Assembly (NCBI GenBank): GCA_039196715.1 | Contig: JBCCUP010000028.1 | Location: 1-56,940 of the forward strand | Direction of reading: 5' to 3' | DNA from: Pseudomonadota bacterium | Lineage (GTDB): Bacteria > Pseudomonadota > Gammaproteobacteria > CALCKW01 | Length of the DNA stretch: 56,940 nucleotides | In this document: positions 36,074-44,804 of the stretch, piece by piece | How positions within the stretch are numbered: the first letter of the stretch is position 1 | Layout of the letters: every line of letters starts with the position of its first letter | Position numbers and translations under genes: made by a program | The notes under the pieces: generated by a model | Database searches by the model: none | What the model was told of the DNA's origin: nothing | The model's input: only the letters and a program-made list of their open reading frames with translations

Positions 36074-38866
36074 TCAGAAGTGCACCGACTGCGAGCCGAG
36101 CGGGGTCTGCGTCGGCGGTGCGAAGGTCGTGAGGTCGATGCCCTCGACAGCGCTCTTGTACTCCTCGAGCGTCGGCGTGCGGCCAAGCACGGCCGAGAGC
36201 ACCACCACCGGCGTCGAAGCCAACAGCGATTCGCCGGCCTTCTCTTCGGAGTCCTCGACCACGCGGCCCTTGAACAGGCGCGTCGAGGTCGCGAGCACGG
36301 TGTCGCCCTTGGCGGCCTTCTCCTGGTTGCCCATACAGAGGTTGCAGCCCGGGCGTTCGAGGTAAAGCTTGTTCTCGTACTCGGTGCGCGCGGTGAGTTT
36401 CGGCGCTGAGTCGTCGAACTCGAAGCCCGAGTGCTTCTGCAGGACTTCCCAGTCGCCCTCGGCTTTCAGCTCGTCGATGATGTTGTACGTCGGCGCCGCG
36501 ACCACGAGCGGTGCCTGGAATTGCACATCACCTTGCTCTTTTTCGATGTTCTTGAGCATCTGCGCGACAATCTTGATGTCGCCTTTGTGCACCATGCAGG
36601 AGCCGACGAAACCGAGGTCCACTTCCTTCTCGGCGTTGTAGTAGGAAATCGGTCGGATGGTGTCGTGCGTGTAGCGCTTCGAGATGTCGGAGTTGTCGAC
36701 ATCGGGGTCGGCGATCATCGGCTCGTTGATCAGGTCGAGGTCGACCACCACTTCGGCGAAGTACTTGGCGTTGTCATCCGGGGCCAGAGCAGGCTTTTCG
36801 CCAGAGCGGATCTCATTGATGCGCTTGTCCGCAATCGCGATCAGGCCTTTGAGCATTTCGACGTCGTTGTCCATGCCCTTGTCGATCATGATCTGGATGC
36901 GCGCTTTGGCGATCTCGAGCGAGCCGATCAGGGTGTCGTCTTCGGAGATGCAGATCGAGGCCTTGGCCTTCATCTCTGCGGTCCAGTCGGTGAAGGTGAA
37001 CGCCTGGTCGGCCAGCAGCGTGCCGATGTGCACTTCAATGATGCGGCCCTGGAAGACGTTGTCGCCGAAGGCGTCGAGCATCTGCGCCTGGGTGGCATGG
37101 ACGACGTCGCGGAAGTCCATGTGGTCGGCCATCCTGCCTTTGAAGGTCACCTTGACCGACTCGGGGATGGGCATGTTGGCCTCGCCGGTCGCGAGCGCCA
37201 GCGCCACCGTGCCGGAGTCCGCGCCGAAAGCCACACCCTTGGACATGCGCGTGTGGCTGTCGCCGCCGATGATGATCGCCCAGTCGTCGACGGTGATGTC
37301 GTTCAGCACCTTGTGGATCACGTCGGTCATCGAGTGGTAGACGCCTTTCGGATCGCGCGCGGTGATGAGGCCGAACTTGTGCATGAAGGCCATCAGGCGC
37401 GGCGTGTTGGCCTGGGCTTTCTTGTCCCAGACCGAGGCCGTGTGGCAGCCCGACTGGTAGGCACCGTCGACGAGCGGCGAGAGCACCGTGGCCGCCATGG
37501 CCTCGAGCTCCTGCGAGGTCATGAGACCGGTGGTGTCCTGTGAGCCGACGATGTTCACCTTGACGCGGACATCCGAGCCCGCGTGCAGCGTCTTGCCGGG
37601 CGCAACGCCCACGGCGTTGGCGTTGAAAATCTTCTCGACCGCGGTCAGGCCCTGGCCTTCATGGGAGACTTCCTTCGAGGGGGCAAAGGCCGATTGCAAT
37701 TCGATGCCGAGTGCCTCGCAGGCAAATGTCTGAAGCTTCTTGCCGAAGACGATGGCGTAGGAGCCGCCCGCCTTCATGAACTCGACCTTCTGCGGCGTGA
37801 AGGACGACGACATGTCGACGAGCTCTTCGTCGCCTTCGGCGTTGTAGAGCTTTTTGGTCTTGGTGTTGATGGTCAGCACGGTGCCGGTGTCGACCGAGTA
37901 GCGCTGCTGGAGGATCGGGTTGCCGTCGTTGTTCAATATCGGCTTGCCGTCGTCGTCGAGTGTCTTCTCCCAGTTCTTGAGGTCGACGCCGATGCCACCG
38001 GTGACGCCGACGGTGGTGAGGAAGATCGGCGAGATGCCGTTGGTCCCCGCAACCACCGGCGCGATGTTGACGAAGGGCACGTAGGGGCTCGCCTGCTTGC
38101 CCGTCCAGAGGGCGACGTTGTTGACGCCGGACATGCGCGAGGAGCCAACGCCCATGGTGCCCTTTTCGGCGATCAGCATGACGCGCTTGTCGGGGTGCTG
38201 GAGTTTCAGCGCCTGGATTTCCTGCTGCGCGCGCTCGGAGATCATGCACTTGCCGTGGAGCTCGCGGTCCGAGCGCGAGTGCGCCTGGTTGCCCGGTGAG
38301 AGCAGGTCGGTCGAGATGTCGCCTTCAGCGGCGATGTAGGTGACCACCTTCACGATTTCGTCGACGTCCGGCAGCTTGGTGAAGAACTCCGCTTTCGCGT
38401 AGCTCTCGAGGATGTCCTTGGCGACCGCGCTACCGGCGTCGAACGCGGCCTTGAGCCGGCTGGTGTCGGCGTCGTAGAGGAAGACCTGGGTCTTGAGCAC
38501 CTCGGCGGCCTGTGCGGCGATGCCGGCGTCGTCGCCGAGCGTGAGGTCGATGAGCACCTCGACGGAGGGACCGCCCTTCATGTGCGAGAGCAGCTCAAAC
38601 GCGAATTCGACCGAGATCTCCTCGACCACCGCTTCGCCCAGCACGACGTCCTTGAGAAAGTGGGCCTTCTCGCCCGCCGCGCTGGTGGTGCCCGGCAGCG
38701 TGTTGTAGATCAGGTACTTGAGTGAGTCCGCCCGGTGCGGGTGTTCGGTGTCCTTGATCTGGGCGATGATTTCCCGGGTGAGCTCGCCATCGTCCACCGG
38801 CTTGGGGCTGAGACCCTGCTCGGCGCGGGTGTCGATTTCCTCGAGGTAGGCTGCGTAAAGGCTCAT
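36074..38866 (-). CDS. acnB: Aconitate hydratase B
   Basis: Bifunctional aconitate hydratase/2-methylisocitrate dehydratase of the TCA cycle, 930 residues from ATG 38866 (MSLYAAYLEEIDTRAEQG). It has the AcnB-type order: N-terminal HEAT-like and swivel regions (HGKCMISERAQQE, MGVGSSRMSGVNN), then the catalytic halves (GGDSHTRMSKGVAFGADSG). The 4Fe-4S ligands are Cys757 (GSCM), Cys841 and Cys844 (GCNLCMGNQ). It is longer than E. coli AcnB (about 865 residues), with additional sequence around residues 290-340, as in many non-enteric proteobacteria. A possible GntR-like palindrome lies just upstream. Confidence 0.97.
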   Translation of the reverse strand: MSLYAAYLEEIDTRAEQGLSPKPVDDGELTREIIAQIKDTEHPHRADSLKYLIYNTLPGTTSAAGEKAHFLKDVVLGEAVVEEISVEFAFELLSHMKGGPSVEVLIDLTLGDDAGIAAQAAEVLKTQVFLYDADTSRLKAAFDAGSAVAKDILESYAKAEFFTKLPDVDEIVKVVTYIAAEGDISTDLLSPGNQAHSRSDRELHGKCMISERAQQEIQALKLQHPDKRVMLIAEKGTMGVGSSRMSGVNNVALWTGKQASPYVPFVNIAPVVAGTNGISPIFLTTVGVTGGIGVDLKNWEKTLDDDGKPILNNDGNPILQQRYSVDTGTVLTINTKTKKLYNAEGDEELVDMSSSFTPQKVEFMKAGGSYAIVFGKKLQTFACEALGIELQSAFAPSKEVSHEGQGLTAVEKIFNANAVGVAPGKTLHAGSDVRVKVNIVGSQDTTGLMTSQELEAMAATVLSPLVDGAYQSGCHTASVWDKKAQANTPRLMAFMHKFGLITARDPKGVYHSMTDVIHKVLNDITVDDWAIIIGGDSHTRMSKGVAFGADSGTVALALATGEANMPIPESVKVTFKGRMADHMDFRDVVHATQAQMLDAFGDNVFQGRIIEVHIGTLLADQAFTFTDWTAEMKAKASICISEDDTLIGSLEIAKARIQIMIDKGMDNDVEMLKGLIAIADKRINEIRSGEKPALAPDDNAKYFAEVVVDLDLINEPMIADPDVDNSDISKRYTHDTIRPISYYNAEKEVDLGFVGSCMVHKGDIKIVAQMLKNIEKEQGDVQFQAPLVVAAPTYNIIDELKAEGDWEVLQKHSGFEFDDSAPKLTARTEYENKLYLERPGCNLCMGNQEKAAKGDTVLATSTRLFKGRVVEDSEEKAGESLLASTPVVVLSAVLGRTPTLEEYKSAVEGIDLTTFAPPTQTPLGSQSVHF

Positions 38867-38893
38867 GGCTAACCCAACTTGTCCGTTATTTCG

Positions 38894-38906
38894 TTCGTAT
38901 ACAATT
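38894..38906. promoter_or_regulatory. Possible operator/promoter of acnB
   Basis: TTCGTATACAATT, centred on GTATAC, is an imperfect palindrome of the kind bound by GntR-family regulators (TTGTATACAA-like) and lies 28-40 bases upstream of the acnB start in an AT-rich patch. It could equally be part of the promoter itself. No GntR gene adjoins it. Confidence 0.35.
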
Positions 38907-39341
38907 CTATTAAGTCGTCTCTCGTGCGCCAAACTGAACGCGTGCGACGCATTTAAGGCGCCTTGGAGGCCCTATCCTGCGGCCGCTCAGCACAACTGAG
39001 ACAGAAACGGCACGCGGGGCCATACACGTCTTGCTGTGTGGCCTGCGCCAGCCTCAACGTCGACGCCTACGGTCTTCGATCTACCGAGCCCCGTCGGGGT
39101 TCAACGCGATCGCGTGGCCAGAGCTCCGTCGGCGGGCACCGCAGCGGTGTACGGTGCCGTCTCGCAGCGGTGTACTGCCGAAGTGCACGCACTCGATGTG
39201 AGGTCACGTGCAGTGGTGCGCACTATGTTGCAGCGCGCCGTCTGCCTAGCCGTACGAGTGTACCAAATCGTGGAGCGCTTTGCAGGCCCACACCGTGACC
39301 GAGTGCCGAGGCTGCTCAATCAGAACACGATTTTATTGCAA

Positions 39342-39360
39342 GCCTGTACATTTTACAGGC
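39342..39360. repeat. Inverted repeat GCCTGTA-N5-TACAGGC
   Basis: Perfect seven-base arms (39342-39348, 39354-39360) in an AT-rich stretch 35 bases beyond the TauE stop. It may be a weak transcription terminator for the TauE gene on the minus strand (followed there by TTGCAATAAAA) or a protein-binding site. Confidence 0.4.
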
Positions 39361-39394
39361 ATGGCATAAAATTCATGGCTTCGGACGCGGCTCT

Positions 39395-40135
39395 TCAGAG
39401 GGTGTTCTGCCAGAGCAGACGGAGTGCCAGCAGCGTCAGCACCGCGAGGATGATGCGGTCGAAGGTGGCTTTGGGAATGCGGCGGCCGAGCCGGTCGCCG
39501 AGCGGCATGCCGAGCAGCAGGGGTAACACGCCGAGAGCGCTGTAGCCCGCACGTTCCCAGGTCATGATGCCAAGCGCGATCTGCATGGGCAGTTGGATCG
39601 CGGCCATCGCGAGGAAGAAGGTCGACAGCGTGAACACGAAGGTGTTGCGCGCGAGCCCGGCGGCGTTCAGGAAGGTCACCGAAACCGGGGCTGATATGCC
39701 AACTGCGCCCTGTAACACGCCGCCGGCGGTGCCAACGGGGAATGCCAGTCGGTCGACGAGCGGCGCGGGCAACGTCCAGCCCGGGTTGCGCAGACGAAAG
39801 CCGACGTACATGAGCACAACCAGCGCAACCGCGGTGGTCAGGACGCTCGCGCTCATGCCGGCGAGCGCGGCCGTGCCAATCCCGGCACCGACGACACCGG
39901 CGAGGGCGTAGCGCGTGAGAAACCCGCGTTCGGGGCGGTGGTGCCGGTAGTTCCAGACTTGCCACGCGTTCGACACCACGTTCGGAAACACGAACACCGC
40001 CACGGCGAAGGGCACGTCGACGAGGATCGCCATGATCGGCACGGCGAGGAACGGCGCGCCTGCACCGGTCGCGCCCTTCAACACCCCGCCGAGGCTGAAC
40101 GCCACGAAAACGAGGGCGAGGTGTTCCAGGGACAT
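39395..40135 (-). CDS. TauE/SafE (TSUP) family membrane exporter
   Basis: A 246-residue membrane protein of the TSUP (TauE/SafE/YfcA) family with about eight membrane segments. The two family repeats show GGVLKGATGAGAPFLAVPIMA near residue 18 and GGVLQGAVGISAPVSVTFL near 140. Members export sulfite, sulfoacetate or related organosulfur anions. It diverges from the sulfatase/alkylsulfatase operon 256 bases away, which supports a role in exporting sulfite, sulfate or a desulfurised product. That link is inference; the family call is firm. Confidence 0.9.
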   Translation of the reverse strand: MSLEHLALVFVAFSLGGVLKGATGAGAPFLAVPIMAILVDVPFAVAVFVFPNVVSNAWQVWNYRHHRPERGFLTRYALAGVVGAGIGTAALAGMSASVLTTAVALVVLMYVGFRLRNPGWTLPAPLVDRLAFPVGTAGGVLQGAVGISAPVSVTFLNAAGLARNTFVFTLSTFFLAMAAIQLPMQIALGIMTWERAGYSALGVLPLLLGMPLGDRLGRRIPKATFDRIILAVLTLLALRLLWQNTL

Positions 40136-40390
40136 GCGGGCGCGGCTCGGGGGGCGAAGCAGGGCTGGACAGGATACGGCATGGCGGCGTGCGGCCGCGA
40201 GCGCCCGCCGGCTCAGTTCGCGCGGGTGTCGCGCGGTTGCAAGCGGCCTGCGGCGACCGCCGAAGCGGCGACCATCGGCTTGTGGTGTTCTCGGGGTCCG
40301 GGGTGTCCGGTGCGGCAGACGGGTTCCGTGCGATCATGCGGCAGTGTGCCCTCGCGTTATGACAGAGGGATTGCACCGGGCGGAGCGTAC

Positions 40391-41821
40391 ATGGCCAACA
40401 CCATCGTGATCATGACAGACGAACTGCGGCGCGATTGCCTCGGGTGCTACAGGAACACGGTGGTGCAGACGCCCCACATCGACGCGCTGGCGGCGCGCGG
40501 TGCGCGCTTCGACTGCGCCTACACGCCGTCGCCGATCTGCGTGCCGGCGCGCGCGTCCGTCGCGACCGGGCGCCACGTCCACGAGACCCGCTGCTGGTCG
40601 AACGCGCAACCCTACGCGGGCGAACCCGCCAGTTGGCACCACGTCCTGCGCGATGCCGGGCAGCAGGTGCACTCCTTCGGCAAGCTGCATTTTCGCAGCG
40701 GCGCCGACGACAACGGCTTCACGCACGAGCACCACCCGCTGCACGTGGTTGGCGGCCAGGGCTGGGTGCACGGCCTGCTGCGCGACGAGGACGGTCTCTT
40801 CGACGCGTCGGGCTTTGCCGGACACATCGGCCCGGGCGAGGACCCGTACAGCGACTACGACACCCGCGTCTGTGACGCGGCGGTGCAGTGGATTGCCGGG
40901 CAGGGCGCCGCCGAGGGTGCTGCGCCGTGGTGCCTGTACATCTCCTTCCTGAGGCCGCACTACCCGCTGACCTGCCCGCCCGACTTCTACGGCCTCTACG
41001 ACCCGGCCGAGGTGCGCCTGCCGCGGCCCGCTCGGCTCGAGGGGCCCGAACAGCACCCGGTGCTGCAGTGGTTGCGTCACACCTGCGACTACGACGCGCC
41101 CTTCGACGACGCGAGCCGTCGGGTCGCGGTCGCGTCCTACTTCGGCCTGTGCTCCTTCGTCGACCACCTCGTCGGCCGGATCACCGGCGCGGTGTCAGCC
41201 GCCGGCCTCGACGACGACACCGCCGTGCTCTTCACCAGCGACCACGGCGAGTGCCTTGGCGACCGCGGCTTCTGGACCAAGATGGTGATGTTCGAGGAAT
41301 CGGCCGCCGTGCCCTTGATCCTCGCGGGCCCCGGTGTGACCCCCGGCACCTGCGATGCACCCGTCTCGCTGATCGACCTCTTCCCGACGGTGCTCGACGC
41401 GGCCGGGGTGCCGGCACCCGACGGCGCCTGCCCGCACGCGCGCTCGCTGTTCGACACCCTCGACGCGCCGCGGCACGACCGCCCGATCCTCTCGGAGTAC
41501 CACGACTACGGCGCCCAGACCGGCGTGTTCATGCTGCGCTTCGAGCGGTGGAAACTCGTGGTGTACTCGGGCTTTGCGGCGCAGCTGTTCGACCTCGACA
41601 GCGACCCGGACGAATTGCATGATGTGGCGGACGACCCGGGCAACGCCGCCGTGCTGGAGCAGCTGCACGCACACCTGCGCACGCTCGTCGACCCGGACGC
41701 TGCCAACGCCCAGGCCTTTGCCGACCAGGCGGCGCGCATCGACGCGCTCGGCGGGCGCGAGGCGATCAAGGCCATGCAGAACTACGACCACACCCCGGTG
41801 GCAACGCAGGAGGGCGCGTGA
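40391..41821 (+). CDS. Type I sulfatase (formylglycine-dependent)
   Basis: A 476-residue arylsulfatase/choline-sulfatase-like hydrolase that cleaves sulfate esters. Start is ATG 40391 (MANTIVIMTDELRRD), with no signal peptide, so apparently cytoplasmic. The formylglycine signature CVPAR is intact (Cys50, Arg54), and metal and substrate blocks FTSDHGECLGDRGFWTK (Asp284, His285) and MTDELRRDCLGCY are visible. The cysteine must be converted by a maturase (FGE or anSME), which is not encoded in the window. It overlaps the following hydrolase by one base (GTGATGG). The substrate ester is unknown. Confidence 0.92.
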   Translation: MANTIVIMTDELRRDCLGCYRNTVVQTPHIDALAARGARFDCAYTPSPICVPARASVATGRHVHETRCWSNAQPYAGEPASWHHVLRDAGQQVHSFGKLHFRSGADDNGFTHEHHPLHVVGGQGWVHGLLRDEDGLFDASGFAGHIGPGEDPYSDYDTRVCDAAVQWIAGQGAAEGAAPWCLYISFLRPHYPLTCPPDFYGLYDPAEVRLPRPARLEGPEQHPVLQWLRHTCDYDAPFDDASRRVAVASYFGLCSFVDHLVGRITGAVSAAGLDDDTAVLFTSDHGECLGDRGFWTKMVMFEESAAVPLILAGPGVTPGTCDAPVSLIDLFPTVLDAAGVPAPDGACPHARSLFDTLDAPRHDRPILSEYHDYGAQTGVFMLRFERWKLVVYSGFAAQLFDLDSDPDELHDVADDPGNAAVLEQLHAHLRTLVDPDAANAQAFADQAARIDALGGREAIKAMQNYDHTPVATQEGA

Positions 41822-43821
41822 TGGACGTGATTGAAACGGTCTGGATTCCGATGCCGGACGGCACGCGGCTCGCCGCGCGCTTGTGGTTGCCGGACGGTGC
41901 GCGCGAGGCGCCGGTGCCCTGCATCCTCGAGTACATCCCCTACCGGCGTCGCGACCGCACGCGCCTGCGCGACGAGGTCACCCACCCGCTCTTTGCCGAC
42001 GCCGGCTACGCCGCCATCCGCGTCGACCTGCGCGGTGCGGGCGACAGCGAGGGCGTGATGCTCGACGAATACGCCGACATCGAAACCGACGACGGCGTCA
42101 ACGTCGTCGCCTGGATTGCCGAGCAGCCCTGGTGCGACGGCAACGTCGGTATGTTCGGCAAGTCCTGGGGCGCCTACAACGCCTTCCAGGTCGCGGCCCG
42201 GCGGCCGCCCGCGCTCAAGGCCATCGCCCCGGTGATGGGCACCGACGACCGCTGGCTCGAGGACATCCACTTCTACGGCGGCGTGCTCGCGAGCGACAAC
42301 TTCTGGTGGGGCTCGATCATGCAGCTCTACAACGCGATGCCGCCGGACCCGGCGATCGTCGGCGAGCGCTGGCGCGACATGTGGCGCGAGCGCCTCGACG
42401 CCATGACCTACTGGCCCGCGATGTGGCTCGAGCACCAGACCCGCGACGCGATGTGGCGGCGCGGGTCGATCTCGGAGAACTACGACGACATCACCATTCC
42501 TGTGTACTTCTTCGGCGGCTGGGCCGATCTCTTTCGCGACACCCCGTTCCGCATCGCCGAGCACCTCACCGGCCCGCTCAAGGTGCTGATGGGCCCGTGG
42601 GCCCACCTCTACCCGCACGAGGGCATCCCGGGGCCGCGCATGGATTTCACCCGCGAGATCATCCGCTTCTGGGACCACTGCCTGAAAGGCATTGACACCG
42701 GTCTGATGGACGAGCCACCCTTGCGCTTCTACCTGCAGGACAGCGTTGCCCCGGCCGGTACGCACAAGCAGCGCACCGGCACCTGGGTGGAGGAGGCGAC
42801 GTGGCCGTCGCCCAACGTCAGCACACAGACGCTCTGGCTCAACGCCGCCAGCCTCGGCAGCGCGCCGGCCGAGGGCGCACCGATGGCCATTTGCTCGCCG
42901 CAGACCTTCGGCCAGTCGGGCGGCGACATGTGCTCGTTTGCGATACCGGGCGACATGCCGAGCGATTGCCGCATCGACGCGGGCGGCGCGCTGGGCTTTG
43001 CCGGCCAGCCGGTCGCCGAGCCTCTCGACATCCTCGGCCAGCCCTCGCTCGAGCTGAGCCTCAGCGCCGACCAACCGCAGGGCTTTGTCGCGGTGCTGCT
43101 GATCGACCAGGCGCCGGACGGCGCGCAGACGCTGATCTCGCGCGGCTACGCCAACCTCATGCACCGGCACTCGGACACCGACCCGACGCCTGTGGTGCCG
43201 GGCGAGGTCATGACCATCCACGTGCCGCTGCACGGTGTCGGGCACCGCCTCGCCGTCGGCCACGCGTTGGTGGTACAGGTCGCCTCGACCTACTGGCCGG
43301 TGCTCTGGCCCGCGCCCGAGCCGGTCACGCTGACGCTGCAACCGGGCCGCTCGCGCTTGCACCTGCCGACCCGCGCCGCCGTCGACGACAACCCGCGGCC
43401 GATGCCCGAGCCGCCGCGGCGCACGCAGAAGCGCCCGATGACGAAGGTGCGCGACGGCGCCATGGAGCGCTCGCTGCACACCGACCTGACCACCGGCGAG
43501 CACCGCACACGCTTCTACCTCGACGGTGGCGTGTTCGGCCCGATCGGGCGGTTGCGGCTCGACGACACCGGCACCGAGATGGGTGACATCTCCGACCGCG
43601 TGTACCGCATCACCGCCGACGACCCGCTGTCCTGCCGCGCGACCATGGACCAGGAGAGCCACTTCTGCCGCGAGGACTGGGACGCCCGGATCAAGACCAC
43701 GACGGAAATGACCGCGAGCCGCACCGCCTTCCATCTGCGCGCCAGTGTGACCTGCTGGGACGGGGACACCGTCTTCCACACGGTCGAGTGGGAACACGAC
43801 ATCCCCCGCAACGGTATGTGA
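41821..43821 (+). CDS. CocE/NonD family hydrolase (X-Pro dipeptidyl-peptidase-like)
   Basis: A 666-residue serine hydrolase of the S15/CocE group. The N-terminal alpha/beta hydrolase half has the nucleophile Ser115 in GKSWG, with Asp in GGWADLF and His in GPWAHLYPHEG as probable triad partners; the C-terminal jelly-roll domain is visible from about residue 420 (FVAVLLIDQAPDG, GHALVVQVASTYWPV). Family members hydrolyse cocaine esters, glutaryl-7-ACA or dipeptides. Here it is translationally coupled to a sulfatase, so it likely cleaves an ester or amide in the same substrate. No signal peptide. Confidence 0.91.
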   Translation: MDVIETVWIPMPDGTRLAARLWLPDGAREAPVPCILEYIPYRRRDRTRLRDEVTHPLFADAGYAAIRVDLRGAGDSEGVMLDEYADIETDDGVNVVAWIAEQPWCDGNVGMFGKSWGAYNAFQVAARRPPALKAIAPVMGTDDRWLEDIHFYGGVLASDNFWWGSIMQLYNAMPPDPAIVGERWRDMWRERLDAMTYWPAMWLEHQTRDAMWRRGSISENYDDITIPVYFFGGWADLFRDTPFRIAEHLTGPLKVLMGPWAHLYPHEGIPGPRMDFTREIIRFWDHCLKGIDTGLMDEPPLRFYLQDSVAPAGTHKQRTGTWVEEATWPSPNVSTQTLWLNAASLGSAPAEGAPMAICSPQTFGQSGGDMCSFAIPGDMPSDCRIDAGGALGFAGQPVAEPLDILGQPSLELSLSADQPQGFVAVLLIDQAPDGAQTLISRGYANLMHRHSDTDPTPVVPGEVMTIHVPLHGVGHRLAVGHALVVQVASTYWPVLWPAPEPVTLTLQPGRSRLHLPTRAAVDDNPRPMPEPPRRTQKRPMTKVRDGAMERSLHTDLTTGEHRTRFYLDGGVFGPIGRLRLDDTGTEMGDISDRVYRITADDPLSCRATMDQESHFCREDWDARIKTTTEMTASRTAFHLRASVTCWDGDTVFHTVEWEHDIPRNGM

Positions 43822-43958
43822 CCGGGCCGGCGCACCGGTGGTCCGGCACACCGGCCGGGCGGCGTTCCGCGGCGCGCTGCACCCAGCAGCACGCCGCGCG
43901 CGCCGGGCTTGTGTAGGCTAGGGCCCAGCCGACCTTCAACCCGTGCACAGGTTTTTCG

Positions 43959-44804
43959 ATGAGCGCCTTCCCCGAGTTCGCCGCGACCGCGACCACCCAC
44001 TCACTGACCGCCGAGGGCGTCACCATGCGCGTCGTGGTCGACGGCACCGGGCCCGACATCGTCTTCATCCCGGGCGGCGACCAGACCGCCGAGGGCTACT
44101 CGCAGCAGTTTGCGTTGTTGTCGCAGCACTTCCGCTGCGTGTCCTACGACCCACGCGGCGCGGGTGAAACCACGTCACCGCCTGCGCCCTGGACCATGGG
44201 CGACTACGCGCGCGACTGCGCCGCGGTGATCGATGCTTTCTGTGAGGGGTCAGCGGTGGTCTGCGGGCTGTCGCTCGGCGGCCTGGTGACGCAGCAGGTG
44301 GCGATCGATTTCCCGGATAAGGTCAGGCTTGCGATACCGATGGGCACCGCGGCCTACATCGACGGCTTCACACGCGACTGGATGCAGGCCGAGATCGACA
44401 TCCGCAAGGCCGGCATCGAGCTGCCGGACTCTTTTCTCGCGCCGCACTACGCGCCCTTTGCATTTCCGGCCAAGGCGCTGCACGACCCGGCGCTCTGGGC
44501 CGAGATCAAGCCGGCCTACACCACACGTTTTGCCAACCGTGACCCGAAGGACCTGATCGACCAGTGGCAGGCCTGTCTCGACTTCGATTGCCGCGAGGGC
44601 CTCAAGACCTGCCCGGTGCCGATGCACGTGATCGCCTTCTCCGAAGACGTGCAGACCGCGCCGTCGATGTGCCAAGTGGTGTCCGACCTCGCGCCGAAGG
44701 GCGTCTTCCACGAGATCCCGGGCCTCGGTCATGTGTCGATGACGCGCCACCGCCCGGACGTGGTTGCAGCCAAGATCCGCGACATCGTCGAGGCGGCGGC
44801 GTGA
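43959..44804 (+). CDS. Alpha/beta hydrolase
   Basis: A 281-residue alpha/beta hydrolase with nucleophile Ser105 in GLSLGG and catalytic His258 in GLGHVSMTRH; an acidic residue sits near FSEDVQTA. The N-terminal VVVDGTGPDIVFIPGG and the SYDPRGAGETT strand-loop are typical of 3-oxoadipate enol-lactonase or haloperoxidase-type hydrolases. It follows the CocE gene after 137 bases and overlaps the alkylsulfatase start by four bases (GTGA), so the last two genes are coupled. The substrate is unknown but presumably belongs to the sulfate-ester pathway. Confidence 0.9.
   Translation: MSAFPEFAATATTHSLTAEGVTMRVVVDGTGPDIVFIPGGDQTAEGYSQQFALLSQHFRCVSYDPRGAGETTSPPAPWTMGDYARDCAAVIDAFCEGSAVVCGLSLGGLVTQQVAIDFPDKVRLAIPMGTAAYIDGFTRDWMQAEIDIRKAGIELPDSFLAPHYAPFAFPAKALHDPALWAEIKPAYTTRFANRDPKDLIDQWQACLDFDCREGLKTCPVPMHVIAFSEDVQTAPSMCQVVSDLAPKGVFHEIPGLGHVSMTRHRPDVVAAKIRDIVEAAA

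Larger units (their letters stand above)
38867..39394. other. 528-base intergenic region upstream of acnB
   Basis: This gap lies between the acnB start and the stop of the TauE gene, both on the minus strand. Besides the possible operator at 38894-38906 and an inverted repeat at 39342-39360, I see only short frames without protein character and no structural RNA. The acnB promoter must lie in the first 100-150 bases. Confidence 0.5.

Noticed and set aside
41782-43851. 689-codon open frame antisense to the CocE hydrolase
   Set aside because: Composition and lack of motifs mark it as an antisense shadow; the sense gene has an intact triad.
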